Shown here: positions 8,198 to 18,793 of the stretch, piece by piece
How the letters are laid out: each line of letters begins with the position of its first letter
Numbering within the stretch: position 1 is the stretch's first letter
Assembly: GCA_963812415.1 (NCBI GenBank)
Contig: CAWEVH010000040.1
Span: 101,029 to 165,028 of the forward strand
Direction of reading: 5' to 3'
Source: JACVRW01 sp963812415
GTDB lineage: Bacteria > Actinomycetota > Thermoleophilia > Solirubrobacterales > Thermoleophilaceae
Length of the DNA: 64,000 nt
Translations under genes and position numbers: made by a program
The notes under the pieces: model-generated
What the model was told of the DNA's origin: nothing
Seen by the model: the letters and a program-made list of their open reading frames with translations, nothing else
Database searches by the model: none

Positions 8198-9438
8198 CAG
8201 ACCGCTCCCGCCGCGTTCAGTCGTTCGAGCTCGCCCTCTTGGATGTCGAGCAGCTCCTCCAGGATCTCGGCGCTGTGCTCACCGAGAAGCGGCGAGCGCC
8301 GTACCTCCACCGGCGAGTCCGACAGCGTGAACGGGCACCCGACCGTCGAATACGTACCGCGCTCGGGGTGGTCGACGTCGACGATCAGCCCCTCGGCCCG
8401 CAGCCCCTCGTCCTCGATGAGGTCCTTCGTGCTCAGCACCGGTCCGCACGGGACGTTGATCGAGTTGAGCTCCTCGAACGCCTCCCACTTGGTCCTCTGG
8501 ATCGTCCACTCCTCGATCACGTCGAAGATGTCCTGCAGGTGAGGCAGCCGCGCCTCGGGCGTGGCGTAGTCCGGGTTCTCGATCAGGTCGGGCCGGCCGA
8601 TCTTGTGCATCAGCGGCTCCCAGACCTGGGGCTGGATGACGACGTAGAGCCAGGCGTTCGCGCCCTTCTCCGTGGTCGGCTTGCAGCGCACCGCCCACCC
8701 GGGCTGCCCGCCGCCGGAGGCGTTTCCGGAGCGCGGGACGAAGTCGCCGAACTCCTTGTTCGGATACTCCGCCAGCGGCCCGTGCGTGAGTCGCTGCTGG
8801 TCGCGCATCTTCACGCGGCAGAGGTTGAGGATGCCCGCGCGCATCGAGATCTGCACGCGCTGGCCGCGGCCTGAGTGCGTGCGCTGGTACAGCGCGGCGC
8901 AGATCGCCCCGAACAGGTGGACGGCGTTGCCCGAGTCCCCGATCTGGGCCCCGGTCGCGACCGGCGGCCCGTCCTCGAAGCCGGTGGTGCTCATCGCCCC
9001 GCCGGTCGCCTGGGCGATGTTCTCGTAGGCCTTCGCCTTCTCGAGAGCGCCCGGCCCGAACCCCTTCAGCGAGGCGTAGATGATCTTCGGGTTGATCTCG
9101 TGAATGCGCTCCCAGGTGTAGCCCAGCCGGTCCATGACCCCGGGGCCGAAGTTCTCGACCACCACGTCACTGCGCTCCAGCAGCTTCGTGAAGACCTCTT
9201 GGCCCTCGTCGGACTTCATGTTCAGCGTCAGGCTGCGCTTGTTGCCGTTCAGCATCGTGAAGTAGAGGCTGTCGACGTCCCGCAGGTCGCGCAGCTGGCT
9301 CCGGGTGACGTCCCCGCCGCCCGGCCGCTCGATCTTGATCACGTCCGCGCCCATCCAGGCCAGCAGCTGGGTGCAGACCGGCCCGGCCTGGACGTGGGTC
9401 ATGTCCACGACGCGGACTCCCTCGAGGGCCTTGTTCAT
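8197..9438 (-). CDS. frc: Formyl-CoA:oxalate CoA-transferase-like (class III)
   Basis: The 413-residue protein follows bacterial formyl-CoA transferase (Frc) along its length: HVQAGPVCTQLLAWMGADV near the start, the LYFTMLNGNKRSL motif, and the catalytic aspartate at about residue 168 (IGDSGNAVHL). A glycine loop SGGGQPGW at about 241-248 closes the active site. Class III transferases move CoA from formyl-CoA to oxalate or another acid through aspartyl-CoA intermediates. The gene lies 14 bases downstream of the TPP-lyase gene and overlaps the synthetase gene, so it sits mid-operon. Oxalate is the best-known acceptor. A related 2-hydroxyacid is possible if the neighbour is a 2-hydroxyacyl-CoA lyase. 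Confidence 0.87.
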   Translation of the reverse strand: MNKALEGVRVVDMTHVQAGPVCTQLLAWMGADVIKIERPGGGDVTRSQLRDLRDVDSLYFTMLNGNKRSLTLNMKSDEGQEVFTKLLERSDVVVENFGPGVMDRLGYTWERIHEINPKIIYASLKGFGPGALEKAKAYENIAQATGGAMSTTGFEDGPPVATGAQIGDSGNAVHLFGAICAALYQRTHSGRGQRVQISMRAGILNLCRVKMRDQQRLTHGPLAEYPNKEFGDFVPRSGNASGGGQPGWAVRCKPTTEKGANAWLYVVIQPQVWEPLMHKIGRPDLIENPDYATPEARLPHLQDIFDVIEEWTIQRTKWEAFEELNSINVPCGPVLSTKDLIEDEGLRAEGLIVDVDHPERGTYSTVGCPFTLSDSPVEVRRSPLLGEHSAEILEELLDIQEGELERLNAAGAV

Positions 9439-9452
9439 TCCCGCGCTCCTCC

Positions 9453-11180
9453 CTACTTGTACATCGTCTGGTTCATCGTCCCGGGCGCAAACGCGTTCTG
9501 GTCGATCCAGACGTTGATCAGCGAGGGCTTACCCGACTCACGTGCCCGCTCGAGCGCCGGACGGAGGTCCTTGGGCTCACGGACCTCCTCCCCGTGGCCG
9601 CCGAGCATCTTGGCGAACAGGTCGTACTTCACGTCGCCGAGCTTGTTGCCGACGTCGCCGCGCTCCTCCCCGTACTTCTGGATCTGGCCGTAGCGGATCT
9701 GGTTCATGTACGAGTTGTTGCCCACCACGCCGATGAACGGGAGGTCGAAGCGGACCATCGTCTCGAAGTCCCAGCCGGTGAGGCTGAAGGTGCCGTCGCC
9801 GAACAGGCAGACCACCTCGCGATCCGGCCGAGCGAGCTTCGAGGCCATCGCGAAGGGAACGCCGACCCCGAGCGTGCCGAGCGGGCCGGGGTCCATCCAC
9901 AGTCCGGGTCCCCGCGGCTGCACGACCCCGCCGGAGAAGGTGACGACGTCGCCGCCGTCGCCGATGTAGACCGTGTTGTCCGTGAGGAACTCGTTGATCT
10001 CGTGCGCGAGCCGCAGCGGGTGGACCGGCGCGTCCTCCCGCATCAGCTTCGGGAGGCGCTCCTCCTTGGCCTTCTGCTCCTCGTCGCGCAGCGTCTGGAG
10101 CCAGGACTCGCGGTCGCGAGCGGCGCCCTTGGCGCCCTGACCCTCGGCGGCGTCGGCCACGGCGGTCAGGATGGCGCCCGGGTCGCCGACGAGCCCGAGG
10201 GAGACGTCGCGGTTCTTGCCCACCGTGCGGTAGTCCATGTCGATCTGGACGACCGTGGCGTCCTGGCTCAGGCGCTTGCCGTAGCCCATCCGGAAGTCGA
10301 ACGGCGTCCCGACGATCAGGATCACGTCGGCGTTCTTGAACGCGAAGCGGCGCGTCTGGTGGAAGTGGTGCGGATCGCCCGGCGGCAGCGTGCCGCGGGC
10401 AGCGCCGTTCATGAACGCGGGAATGTTGAGGCGGCGGACGAAGTCCTGCGCGGCCTCGGAGCCGCGCGAGGTCCACACCTGGCTGCCGAGCAGCACGCAA
10501 GGCCGGTCGGCCTTGATGAGGATGTCCGCAAGGCGATCGATGTCGTTCGGATCGCCGGTGCTCTTCGTCGAGGCGCGGTAGTGGCCCGGTTTGGGGAGGA
10601 CCGCGCTCTCGAGCGGCACCTTGGCGTCGAGGATGTCGCGCCCGATCTCCAGGTACGCCGGGCCCGGCGCGCCGGCGCAAGCCTCGCGGAAGGCCATCGA
10701 GCACATGTCCGCGACGCGCTCGGTGGTGAGGACGCTCGACGCGAACTTCGTGATCGGCTTCATGATCTCGACGTGCGGGAGGTCCTGCAGAGAGCCCATG
10801 CGGTGCTGGTTGAGCGCCCCCTGGCCGCCGATCAAGAGCATCGGGCTCTCGGCACGTAGCGCGTTGGCGACACCGGTGACAGCGTCGGTCGTACCCGGGC
10901 CGGCGGTCACGACCGCGCAGCCGGGCCGTCCGGTCACGCGCGCGTATCCGTCCGCGGCATGGGCCGCCACCTGCTCGTGGCGGACGTCTACGACCTTGAT
11001 GCCCTCGTCGATGCACCCGTCGTAGATGTCGATGATGTGCCCGCCGCAGAGGGTGAAGATCACGTCGATCCCCTCGGCGCGGAGCGCCTTGGCCACCAAG
11101 TGGCCGCCCGAGATGGTCTCGGTGTCAGCCCCGCGCTCGGCGGGGGCCTCGGCTTGCGCCGCTGTGCTCGTGGCGGTCAC
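9453..11180 (-). CDS. TPP-dependent oxalyl-CoA decarboxylase / 2-hydroxyacyl-CoA lyase
   Basis: The 575-residue protein has the three-domain acetolactate-synthase fold. The N-terminal PYR domain contains the catalytic glutamate (VRHEQVAAHAADGYAR, about E69). The C-terminal PP domain has the thiamine diphosphate motif GDGTFSLTGWDFE followed by NNSYMNQ. Family members include acetolactate synthase, oxalyl-CoA decarboxylase and the actinobacterial 2-hydroxyacyl-CoA lyases. The latter two release formyl-CoA, which the next gene's product uses, so they are favoured over acetolactate synthase. The C-terminal tail ends NQTMYK. Its stop lies 14 bases before frc and its start overlaps the regulator gene by 4 bases. 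Which substrate it uses, oxalyl-CoA or a longer hydroxyacyl-CoA, cannot be settled from sequence alone. Confidence 0.8.
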   Translation of the reverse strand: MTATSTAAQAEAPAERGADTETISGGHLVAKALRAEGIDVIFTLCGGHIIDIYDGCIDEGIKVVDVRHEQVAAHAADGYARVTGRPGCAVVTAGPGTTDAVTGVANALRAESPMLLIGGQGALNQHRMGSLQDLPHVEIMKPITKFASSVLTTERVADMCSMAFREACAGAPGPAYLEIGRDILDAKVPLESAVLPKPGHYRASTKSTGDPNDIDRLADILIKADRPCVLLGSQVWTSRGSEAAQDFVRRLNIPAFMNGAARGTLPPGDPHHFHQTRRFAFKNADVILIVGTPFDFRMGYGKRLSQDATVVQIDMDYRTVGKNRDVSLGLVGDPGAILTAVADAAEGQGAKGAARDRESWLQTLRDEEQKAKEERLPKLMREDAPVHPLRLAHEINEFLTDNTVYIGDGGDVVTFSGGVVQPRGPGLWMDPGPLGTLGVGVPFAMASKLARPDREVVCLFGDGTFSLTGWDFETMVRFDLPFIGVVGNNSYMNQIRYGQIQKYGEERGDVGNKLGDVKYDLFAKMLGGHGEEVREPKDLRPALERARESGKPSLINVWIDQNAFAPGTMNQTMYK

Positions 11181-11956
11181 GTCGATCTCCTCTCCCTCCA
11201 GGTCCCTGCGCCGGGATTGTTATGCCCGGGGCTGGGGGTTTCAGTCCAACGGGCAGCGGTCCGGTCCACGTCGTCCGCCAGATCCAGCGCGTGCTTGCGG
11301 ACGAGGCGCTCGGCGAGCTCGGCGTCGCGGCTCTCGAGCGCCTCGATGATGTGCATGTGGTCGACGATCGAGCGCTCGGCGCGATCGTCCTCCCCGATCA
11401 TGTGGCCGCGAATCGCGCGCACGTGCACGAGCAGGCCGGCGACCAGGGCGCTGATCACGGGCGAGCGGGCGAGCTCGATGATGCTCTGGTGGAAGCGCAG
11501 GTTCGCCTCCGAGTACTCGTTCAGCCGAAGGCGCAGCTGGTCGTCCTCGAACGTCGAGAAGAGCGCGCGCAGGCTGCCGATCTCCTCGTCGCTCGCTCGC
11601 TCGCAGAGCAGCCGGGCGGCCATGCTCTCGAGCGCCGCCCAGGCTCGGATCATCTCGGTGATCTCCGCCTTGCTCTTACGCACGATCCAGACGCCCCGGC
11701 GAGGCACGATCTGCACCAGCCCTTCGTGCTCGAGCCGGGCCAGTGCCTCGCGCACGGGCGTGCGGCTGACGCCGAGGGCCGTGGCGAGGCGCTTCTCGTC
11801 CAATCGAAGGTCGGCGTCGGCCCGGTAGACGTCCCTGGCCAGGATGGCGTCGCGCAGCGCCTGGTAGGCGAGTTGGGCGACGCTCACTGCCTCCGCTCGT
11901 ATCGGCGAAACGACCAATGAGCCGTTCTGCTGCTCCTGAGGCGGCTCTACCTCCAC
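11177..11956 (-). CDS. GntR-family regulator, FadR (FCD) type
   Basis: The 259-residue protein has an N-terminal winged helix (residues about 45-110, with RLATALGVSRTPVREALARLE and the wing PRRGVWIV) and an all-helical FCD ligand domain with the metal-ligand histidines expected in FadR-type sensors (FHQSIIEL, HMHIIEAL). Such proteins bind organic acids, often hydroxyacids or dicarboxylates, and usually repress their own operon. It is the first gene of the minus-strand catabolic cluster and overlaps the lyase gene start by 4 bases, so it is probably autoregulatory and controls the cluster. The divergent neighbour is tldD. Confidence 0.9.
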   Translation of the reverse strand: MEVEPPQEQQNGSLVVSPIRAEAVSVAQLAYQALRDAILARDVYRADADLRLDEKRLATALGVSRTPVREALARLEHEGLVQIVPRRGVWIVRKSKAEITEMIRAWAALESMAARLLCERASDEEIGSLRALFSTFEDDQLRLRLNEYSEANLRFHQSIIELARSPVISALVAGLLVHVRAIRGHMIGEDDRAERSIVDHMHIIEALESRDAELAERLVRKHALDLADDVDRTAARWTETPSPGHNNPGAGTWRERRST

Positions 11957-11971
11957 GGGTCAAAGGTTTCC

Positions 11972-11981
11972 TGGGATACCA
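11972..11981. promoter_or_regulatory. Candidate GntR operator in the gntR-tldD divergent gap
   Basis: The only intergenic stretch upstream of the regulator (11957-12046) contains TGGGATACCA, an imperfect inverted repeat (TGG-N4-CCA) resembling FadR-subfamily operators. It lies 16 bases upstream of the gntR start. This is a single short match, so it is weak evidence. Confidence 0.3.
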
Positions 11982-12046
11982 GATACAAAACACACGGCAG
12001 CTCACCGCGGCGGCGGTTTGTTTCACCGTGGGTACATTCGCCCGGC

Positions 12047-13493
12047 ATGCGCGACCTGCTCCGCGACCTGATGGACTCGGCCGCCGCTCGCGCCGACTAC
12101 GCGGACGCTCGCTTCGTGAGCACGAGGCGGGAGCGGCTGTCGACGAGGAACGGCGGGCTGCACGAGCTCGACTCGAACGAGAGCGAGGGGGTCGGCGTGC
12201 GCGTGCGGGTGCGTGGCGCATGGGGCTTCGCCGCGACCGGAGGGACCGGGCGGCGAGACGCTGAGGCCGCGCTCGAGCGAGCGCTCGAGGTCGCCGCCGA
12301 GCAGCCCGCCGCGGCCGGGACCGGCGCGCTCGCGCCCGAGCCGCCGGCGACGGGCGCCTACGTCAGCCCGGTGGAGCGCGATCCCTTCGAGGTCTCGCTC
12401 GACGACAAGCTCGCGATCCTGCTCGCCGCCGACGCTGGCATGGCCGCCGAGCCCGGCGTGACGCTCAGGGTCGCGCGCTTCGAGGCGCTCAGGGTCCACA
12501 AGCTGTTCGCGTCCACCGACGGCGCCCTGTGCGAGCAGACGCTGACCGAGTGCGGCGGTGGCATCGCCGCCGTGGCCGTCGCCGTCGATGGCTCCGAGAG
12601 CCAGGTCCGCTCCTACCCGGCCTCGCACGGAGGGCATGTGCTGCAGGCCGGCTACGAGCAGTTCTTGGCGCTCGAGCTCGAGCGCCACGCGCCGCGCGTG
12701 GCCGGCGAGGCGGTGGCCCTCGTGAGCGCTCCGGCGTGCCCGCCCGGTCGCTCCACCCTCATCCTGGCCGGGGAGCAGCTCGGACTGCAGGTCCACGAGT
12801 CCGTCGGCCACGCGGTCGAGCTCGACCGGGTGCTCGGACGGGAGGCCTCGTATGCCGGCACGAGCTTCGTCCCGGCGAGCGGCATCGGCTCGCTCCGCTT
12901 CGGCTCCGAGCGGGTGAGCGTCACGGCGGACGCTACGAGCGCCGGGGGGCTCGGCAGCTACCGCTGGGACGACGAGGGCGTCGAGGGTCGTGCCGTCCCG
13001 ATCGTGCGCGAGGGCGTGCTGACCGGCTTCCTGTCCTCACGCGAGACGGCCGCGGAGATCGGGCTCGAGCGCTCCGGCGGCTGCATGCGCGCCGAGGGAT
13101 TCGACCGCCAGCCGATCGTTCGGATGACCAACGTGAACCTCGACGCCGGGCGACGCGGGCACGCTCGACGACCTGATCGCGGACACCGACCAGGGGCTGC
13201 TGATCGAGACCAACCGCTCGTGGTCGATCGACAACCGCCGCCTCCAGTTCCAGTTCGAGGGCGAGGCGGCCTGGGAGATCCGCGGCGGCGAGCGCGGCCG
13301 GCTGCTGCGCAATCCGAGCTATGCGGGGGTGACGCCCGAGTTCTGGGGTCGCTGCGACGCCGTCTGCTCCGCCGGCGACTGGCGCCTGGTTTCGCTGCTC
13401 GATTGCGGCAAGGGCGAGCCGGGCCAGGTGGCGCGCGTCTCCCACGGTTCGGCACCCGCCCGCTTCCGGGACGTCGAGGTCGGCGTTGCGTGA
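12047..13493 (+). pseudogene. tldD: TldD metalloprotease subunit, frameshifted
   Basis: TldD pairs with TldE to form a zinc protease that degrades unfolded peptides and matures some modified peptides such as microcin B17. The zinc motif HESVGH is at residues 250-255. Homology is continuous to VNLDAG. One extra G in the GGG at 13148-13150 then shifts the frame. With it removed the protein continues GDAGTLDDLIADTDQGLL and ends DVEVGVA at the TGA 13491-13493. The start is ATG 12047, about 90 bases from the divergent regulator. Its stop overlaps the TTG start of the partner gene. The shift is probably a sequence error and the gene functional. Confidence 0.85.
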
Positions 13494-14851
13494 CGTGTCG
13501 GACCTCGCCGAGCTGGCCGCCGGCCTGGCCGGCCCGGACGCGCTCGCCGGCGTGACCCGCGAGCGCTCGCTCACATTGCGCTTTGCCGCGAATCGGCCGA
13601 CGCAGTCGACGGCCGTCGACGACGTGACGGTGGAGGTCGCCGCGGTCCACCGCGGGCGGGTCGGCCGGGCGAGCACCAACGCTGTCGACCCGGATGCCCT
13701 GGCGGCCTGCGTGCGGCGGGCCCGCGGCGCCGCCCGCGCGGCCGCCGCGACCGGCGCGGGCTCCTTCCCTGGCTTCGAGCCCGACCGCGACCCGGCCGCC
13801 CCGGCGGAGCCGGCGCGCCCCGACCCGGCAACGGCCGAGCTCGCGCCCGGACCGGGGGGCGCCGAGCTCGAGGCCGCGTTCGCGGGCGCCCGGGCGGGGG
13901 GCGTCGAGGCACACGGGATCTGGACCGCGGGCGAGGTGCGGCGCGCCTGGGCGACGGACGCAGGCGCGGGCGCCGAGAGCACCACCGACGCCTTCATGAA
14001 GGTGATCTGCCTCGCGCCCGGCGGGCGCAGCGGCTACGCGGCCCACACCGCGCGCGCGAGCGCCGAGCTGGACGGGCGCGCCCTGGTGGAGGAGGCGGCC
14101 GCCAAGGCCACCGCTCCCGGCGACCCGGCCGAGCTGCCACCCGGCGACTACCCGGTCGTCTTCGAGGCCCACGCGGTGGGTTGCCTGCTCCAGCTGCTTG
14201 CGGGGCGCCGCATTCGACGGCCTCGCCCACGCCGACGGTCGGGGCGCGCTGAGCGGCCGGCTCGGGACCACCGTCGCAGCGCCGACCATCAACCTCGCCG
14301 ACTCCCCCTCCTCCCCGCTCACGCTGACCCGCTCGTTCGACGCCGAGGGCACGCCCAAGCGGCCGCTCCCGTTGATCCAGGACGGGGTCGCCCACGCCGT
14401 GGCCCACGACATCCGCAGCGCGGCGCTCGCGGGGACGGTGTCGACCGGGCACGCGCTCAGTCCCGGCGGCGACCCCTACGGCGCCCTGCCCACCAACCTC
14501 GTGCTCGCCGGCGGCGGCGCGGGCGGCATCGAGGAGCTCTGCGAGCCGATCGAGCGCGGGATCCTCGTGACCAGGCTGTGGTACGCGAACGTGATCCGCC
14601 CGAAGGAGCCGCTGGTGACCGCGGTCACCCGCGACGGAACCTTCCTGATCGAGGACGGGCGGGTCACGCGCCCGCTGCGCGACCTGCGCCTGACCGACAA
14701 CGCGCTCGAGCTGCTCGCGCGTGTCCAAGCACTCGGCCGCGAGCAGAGGCTCACGAGCGACGGCGAGCTCTACGGGCGCCGCTTCGCCACCGGTGTGGTC
14801 TGCCCCGCCCTGCGCTGCCAGGCGGTGCGCTTCACGGGCGCCGCGGGCTGA
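13486..14851 (+). pseudogene. tldE: TldE/PmbA metalloprotease subunit, frameshifted
   Basis: This is the non-catalytic partner of TldD, lacking a HExxxH motif. It starts at TTG 13486, overlapping the tldD stop by 8 bases. The frame breaks at the GGGG at 14202-14205. Dropping one G joins QLLAGAAFDGLAHADGRGAL to the downstream segment, which carries the family's substrate-pocket sequence (APTINLADSP) and ends FTGAAG at 14851. The full length would be about 454 residues, normal for TldE. The break is of the same kind as in tldD and most others here. A CBS protein follows after 20 bases. Confidence 0.85.
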
Positions 14852-14871
14852 TAGCCGGTTAGAGTGCCGCC

Positions 14872-15261
14872 ATGGCGGCAGCACGCAGTCACATGTCGCG
14901 CGACCTGCTCACGGTCACCCCGGACGACGGGCTGACCGCCGTGGCCGGCCGGATGGTCGAACGCGACGTGGGCGCCGTGCCGGTGCTCGAGGGCGAGCGC
15001 CTGGTGGGAATCTTCACCGAGCGGGACATCATGCGCGCGGTGGCCGGCGGGATTGGCGCGGACACCGTGGTCGCCGACTACATGACGCCGGGACCGGAGA
15101 CGATGGAGCCGGACGAGCCGATCGAGCAGGCCGCGGTGCTGATGATCCACGGCGGCTTCCGGCACATGCCGATCGTCGAGGGCGAGCGGGTGGTGGGCAT
15201 GCTCTCGATCCGCGACCTGATGCGGGTCGTGCTCGAGGACTCCGCCCCGCGCGGAGTGTGA
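14872..15261 (+). CDS. Two-CBS-domain protein
   Basis: The 129-residue protein is a tandem CBS pair and little else: repeat 1 (MSRDLLTVTPDDGL to ERDIMRAV) and repeat 2 (YMTPGPETMEPDEPI to SIRDLMRVVLE). CBS pairs bind adenosine nucleotides and act as energy or redox sensors. No enzyme or membrane domain is attached, so it may regulate another protein by binding. It lies just downstream of tldE on the same strand and is convergent with secG. Confidence 0.9.
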   Translation: MAAARSHMSRDLLTVTPDDGLTAVAGRMVERDVGAVPVLEGERLVGIFTERDIMRAVAGGIGADTVVADYMTPGPETMEPDEPIEQAAVLMIHGGFRHMPIVEGERVVGMLSIRDLMRVVLEDSAPRGV

Positions 15262-15268
15262 AACCCCT

Positions 15269-15493
15269 CTAGATCTTCAGCAGAACGATCACGTTCGCCA
15301 CGAACAGCAGCGCGAACAGGATCGTCCAGCGGTTCAGGTTGCGCTCGACGAGCGAGCCGCCACCGAAGGGGCCGGCGCCGGTGCCGACGCCAAAGGCGCC
15401 CGAGAGACCGGAGTCCTTGCCCGAGTGCAGCAGCACCAGCACGATGACGACCACCGCGAGGATCACCTGCACGCCGCTGAGAATCGCTTCCAT
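15269..15493 (-). CDS. secG: Preprotein translocase subunit SecG
   Basis: The 74-residue protein has two hydrophobic helices (residues about 4-22 and 52-72) separated by a glycine-rich loop (SGAFGVGTGAGPFGGGS), the usual SecG architecture. It stabilises the SecYEG channel in the cytoplasmic membrane. SecG often follows tpiA in this phylum, but here it is separate from the glycolytic genes at 50-55 kb. Confidence 0.92.
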   Translation of the reverse strand: MEAILSGVQVILAVVVIVLVLLHSGKDSGLSGAFGVGTGAGPFGGGSLVERNLNRWTILFALLFVANVIVLLKI

Positions 15494-15512
15494 CGGCGCC
15501 GAAGGGTAGCGC

Positions 15513-15806
15513 TCAGCTGCGCGGCTCGGGCGAGCGTCCCTCGAGCCGGTCGAGCTCGCGGAGGATCTCGATCGCCTCGCCGCGCAGGTCGCGGTCGACC
15601 GCGCGCCAGTCCGCCTCCGAGAGCTTGCCCATGCGATGGTCGAGCTCGGCGTCCCGGATCTCGCGGTACTTCGCCTCCTTGGCGGCGCTCAGCTCCTCGA
15701 TGCGGGTCGCGTCGCGACGCTCCTCCTCACCCTCGCGGCGCAGCGGCACCGATACCGCCAGGGCCACGAGCGTGGCCAGCACGAGCAGGGCGAGGGCGTA
15801 CTCCAA
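15513..15806 (-). CDS. CcmI-like cytochrome c maturation protein (short)
   Basis: The 97-residue protein has one N-terminal membrane helix (residues about 3-22) followed by a charged helical stretch with DATRIEELSAAKEAKYREI and LSEADWRAVDRDLRGEAIE. This matches the membrane-proximal part of CcmI and lacks its tetratricopeptide domain. It lies 16 bases downstream of ccmF. In the system I pathway CcmI chaperones apocytochrome c to the heme lyase. The short form suggests a reduced role. Confidence 0.7.
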   Translation of the reverse strand: MEYALALLVLATLVALAVSVPLRREGEEERRDATRIEELSAAKEAKYREIRDAELDHRMGKLSEADWRAVDRDLRGEAIEILRELDRLEGRSPEPRS

Positions 15807-15822
15807 GGCGACCCGCCACCGC

Positions 15823-17982
<2,160 letters not shown>

Positions 17983-18019
17983 CTCAGTGCTTCCCGGCGT
18001 AAGTTCCGTCGCGGAGCAC

Positions 18020-18418
18020 TTACGACGACTGGCCTTCCTTCTCCTTGGTGAACTTGGATGGGCACTTGGTCACGAGCGAGTCGCGCTCGGCCACGAAGGT
18101 CCCCTGCTGGAGCTCGCCCTCGACGATCACCTCGCGGCCCTCGCGGAACGGGTCCGGCACGACGCCGCTGTAGAGGACGGCCACGGACTCGGTGCCGTCC
18201 CGGTCGCGGATCCTGAAGCGCAGGTCGTCGCCCTCGCGCTCGATCGAGTCGTTCACCACCTTGCCCGTCAGTTCGTACGACTTGCCGGGCTGGATCTCGC
18301 TCGGCTTGCTCGCCTCGGTGGACGCGCTGAAGCTCGTGTAGACGAGCGCCGTGGCGAGCAGCAACGCGGCGGTGAGGAAGATGACGAGGCGAAGCTTGCG
18401 CTTACGCGAGGGGTCCAC
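18020..18418 (-). CDS. ccmE: Heme chaperone CcmE, C-type variant
   Basis: The 132-residue protein has one N-terminal membrane anchor (residues about 10-28) and an OB-fold with LTGKVVNDSIEREGDDLRF and VLYSGVVPDPFREGREVIVEG. The classical heme-binding histidine motif is replaced by a cysteine (KCPSKF, C119), as in CXXXY-type CcmE proteins of actinobacteria, archaea and sulfate reducers. The tyrosine of CXXXY is phenylalanine here (F123). It hands heme to CcmF, encoded immediately downstream. Confidence 0.93.
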   Translation of the reverse strand: MDPSRKRKLRLVIFLTAALLLATALVYTSFSASTEASKPSEIQPGKSYELTGKVVNDSIEREGDDLRFRIRDRDGTESVAVLYSGVVPDPFREGREVIVEGELQQGTFVAERDSLVTKCPSKFTKEKEGQSS

Positions 18419-18428
18419 GCCTCGGATG

Positions 18429-18752
18429 CTAGCGCTGGCTCGGGTGGCCCTCGCCGGGCCAGGGCGCCAGCAGCAGGATCAGGCGCGAATCGCTCTTGGC
18501 GTGCACCTCGTGGCGCTCGTTCGGCTCGAAGTGCACGAGGAAGCCGGGGCCGCCCGAGACCGTCTCGCTGCCCTGCTCGAACTCGACCTCGCCCGCCGCC
18601 ACCACCACCCACGCGCGCTCGTGGACCTGGTGCTCCTGGAGCCGCTCGCCCGCGGGCAGGTTGATGGCGATCACCCGCGTCTCGACGTCGGAGCGCAGGA
18701 CCGCGGGGCTGCGCGGGTGGACGTCGAGCGACGCGATGTCCCAGGTCTCCAT
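18429..18752 (-). CDS. Small cupin-domain protein
   Basis: The 107-residue protein is a single cupin barrel with the conserved first motif around LQEHQVHERAWVVVAAGEVEF and the second around GPGFLVHFEPNERHEVHA. Histidines in both motifs could bind a metal. Cupins of this size are varied (isomerases, dioxygenases, binding proteins), so no reaction can be assigned. It lies 10 bases upstream of ccmE on the same strand and may be co-transcribed. Confidence 0.8.
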   Translation of the reverse strand: METWDIASLDVHPRSPAVLRSDVETRVIAINLPAGERLQEHQVHERAWVVVAAGEVEFEQGSETVSGGPGFLVHFEPNERHEVHAKSDSRLILLLAPWPGEGHPSQR

Positions 18753-18793
18753 TGACTCCTCCGTTTGCGGGGTGCGGGGCGTGGCCCGGGAAT

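Noticed and set aside
9453..11180. Acetolactate synthase (ilvB) as the product
   Set aside because: No small regulatory subunit or other branched-chain genes are near, while the adjacent formyl-CoA transferase makes a formyl-CoA-producing lyase the better reading. Not fully excluded.
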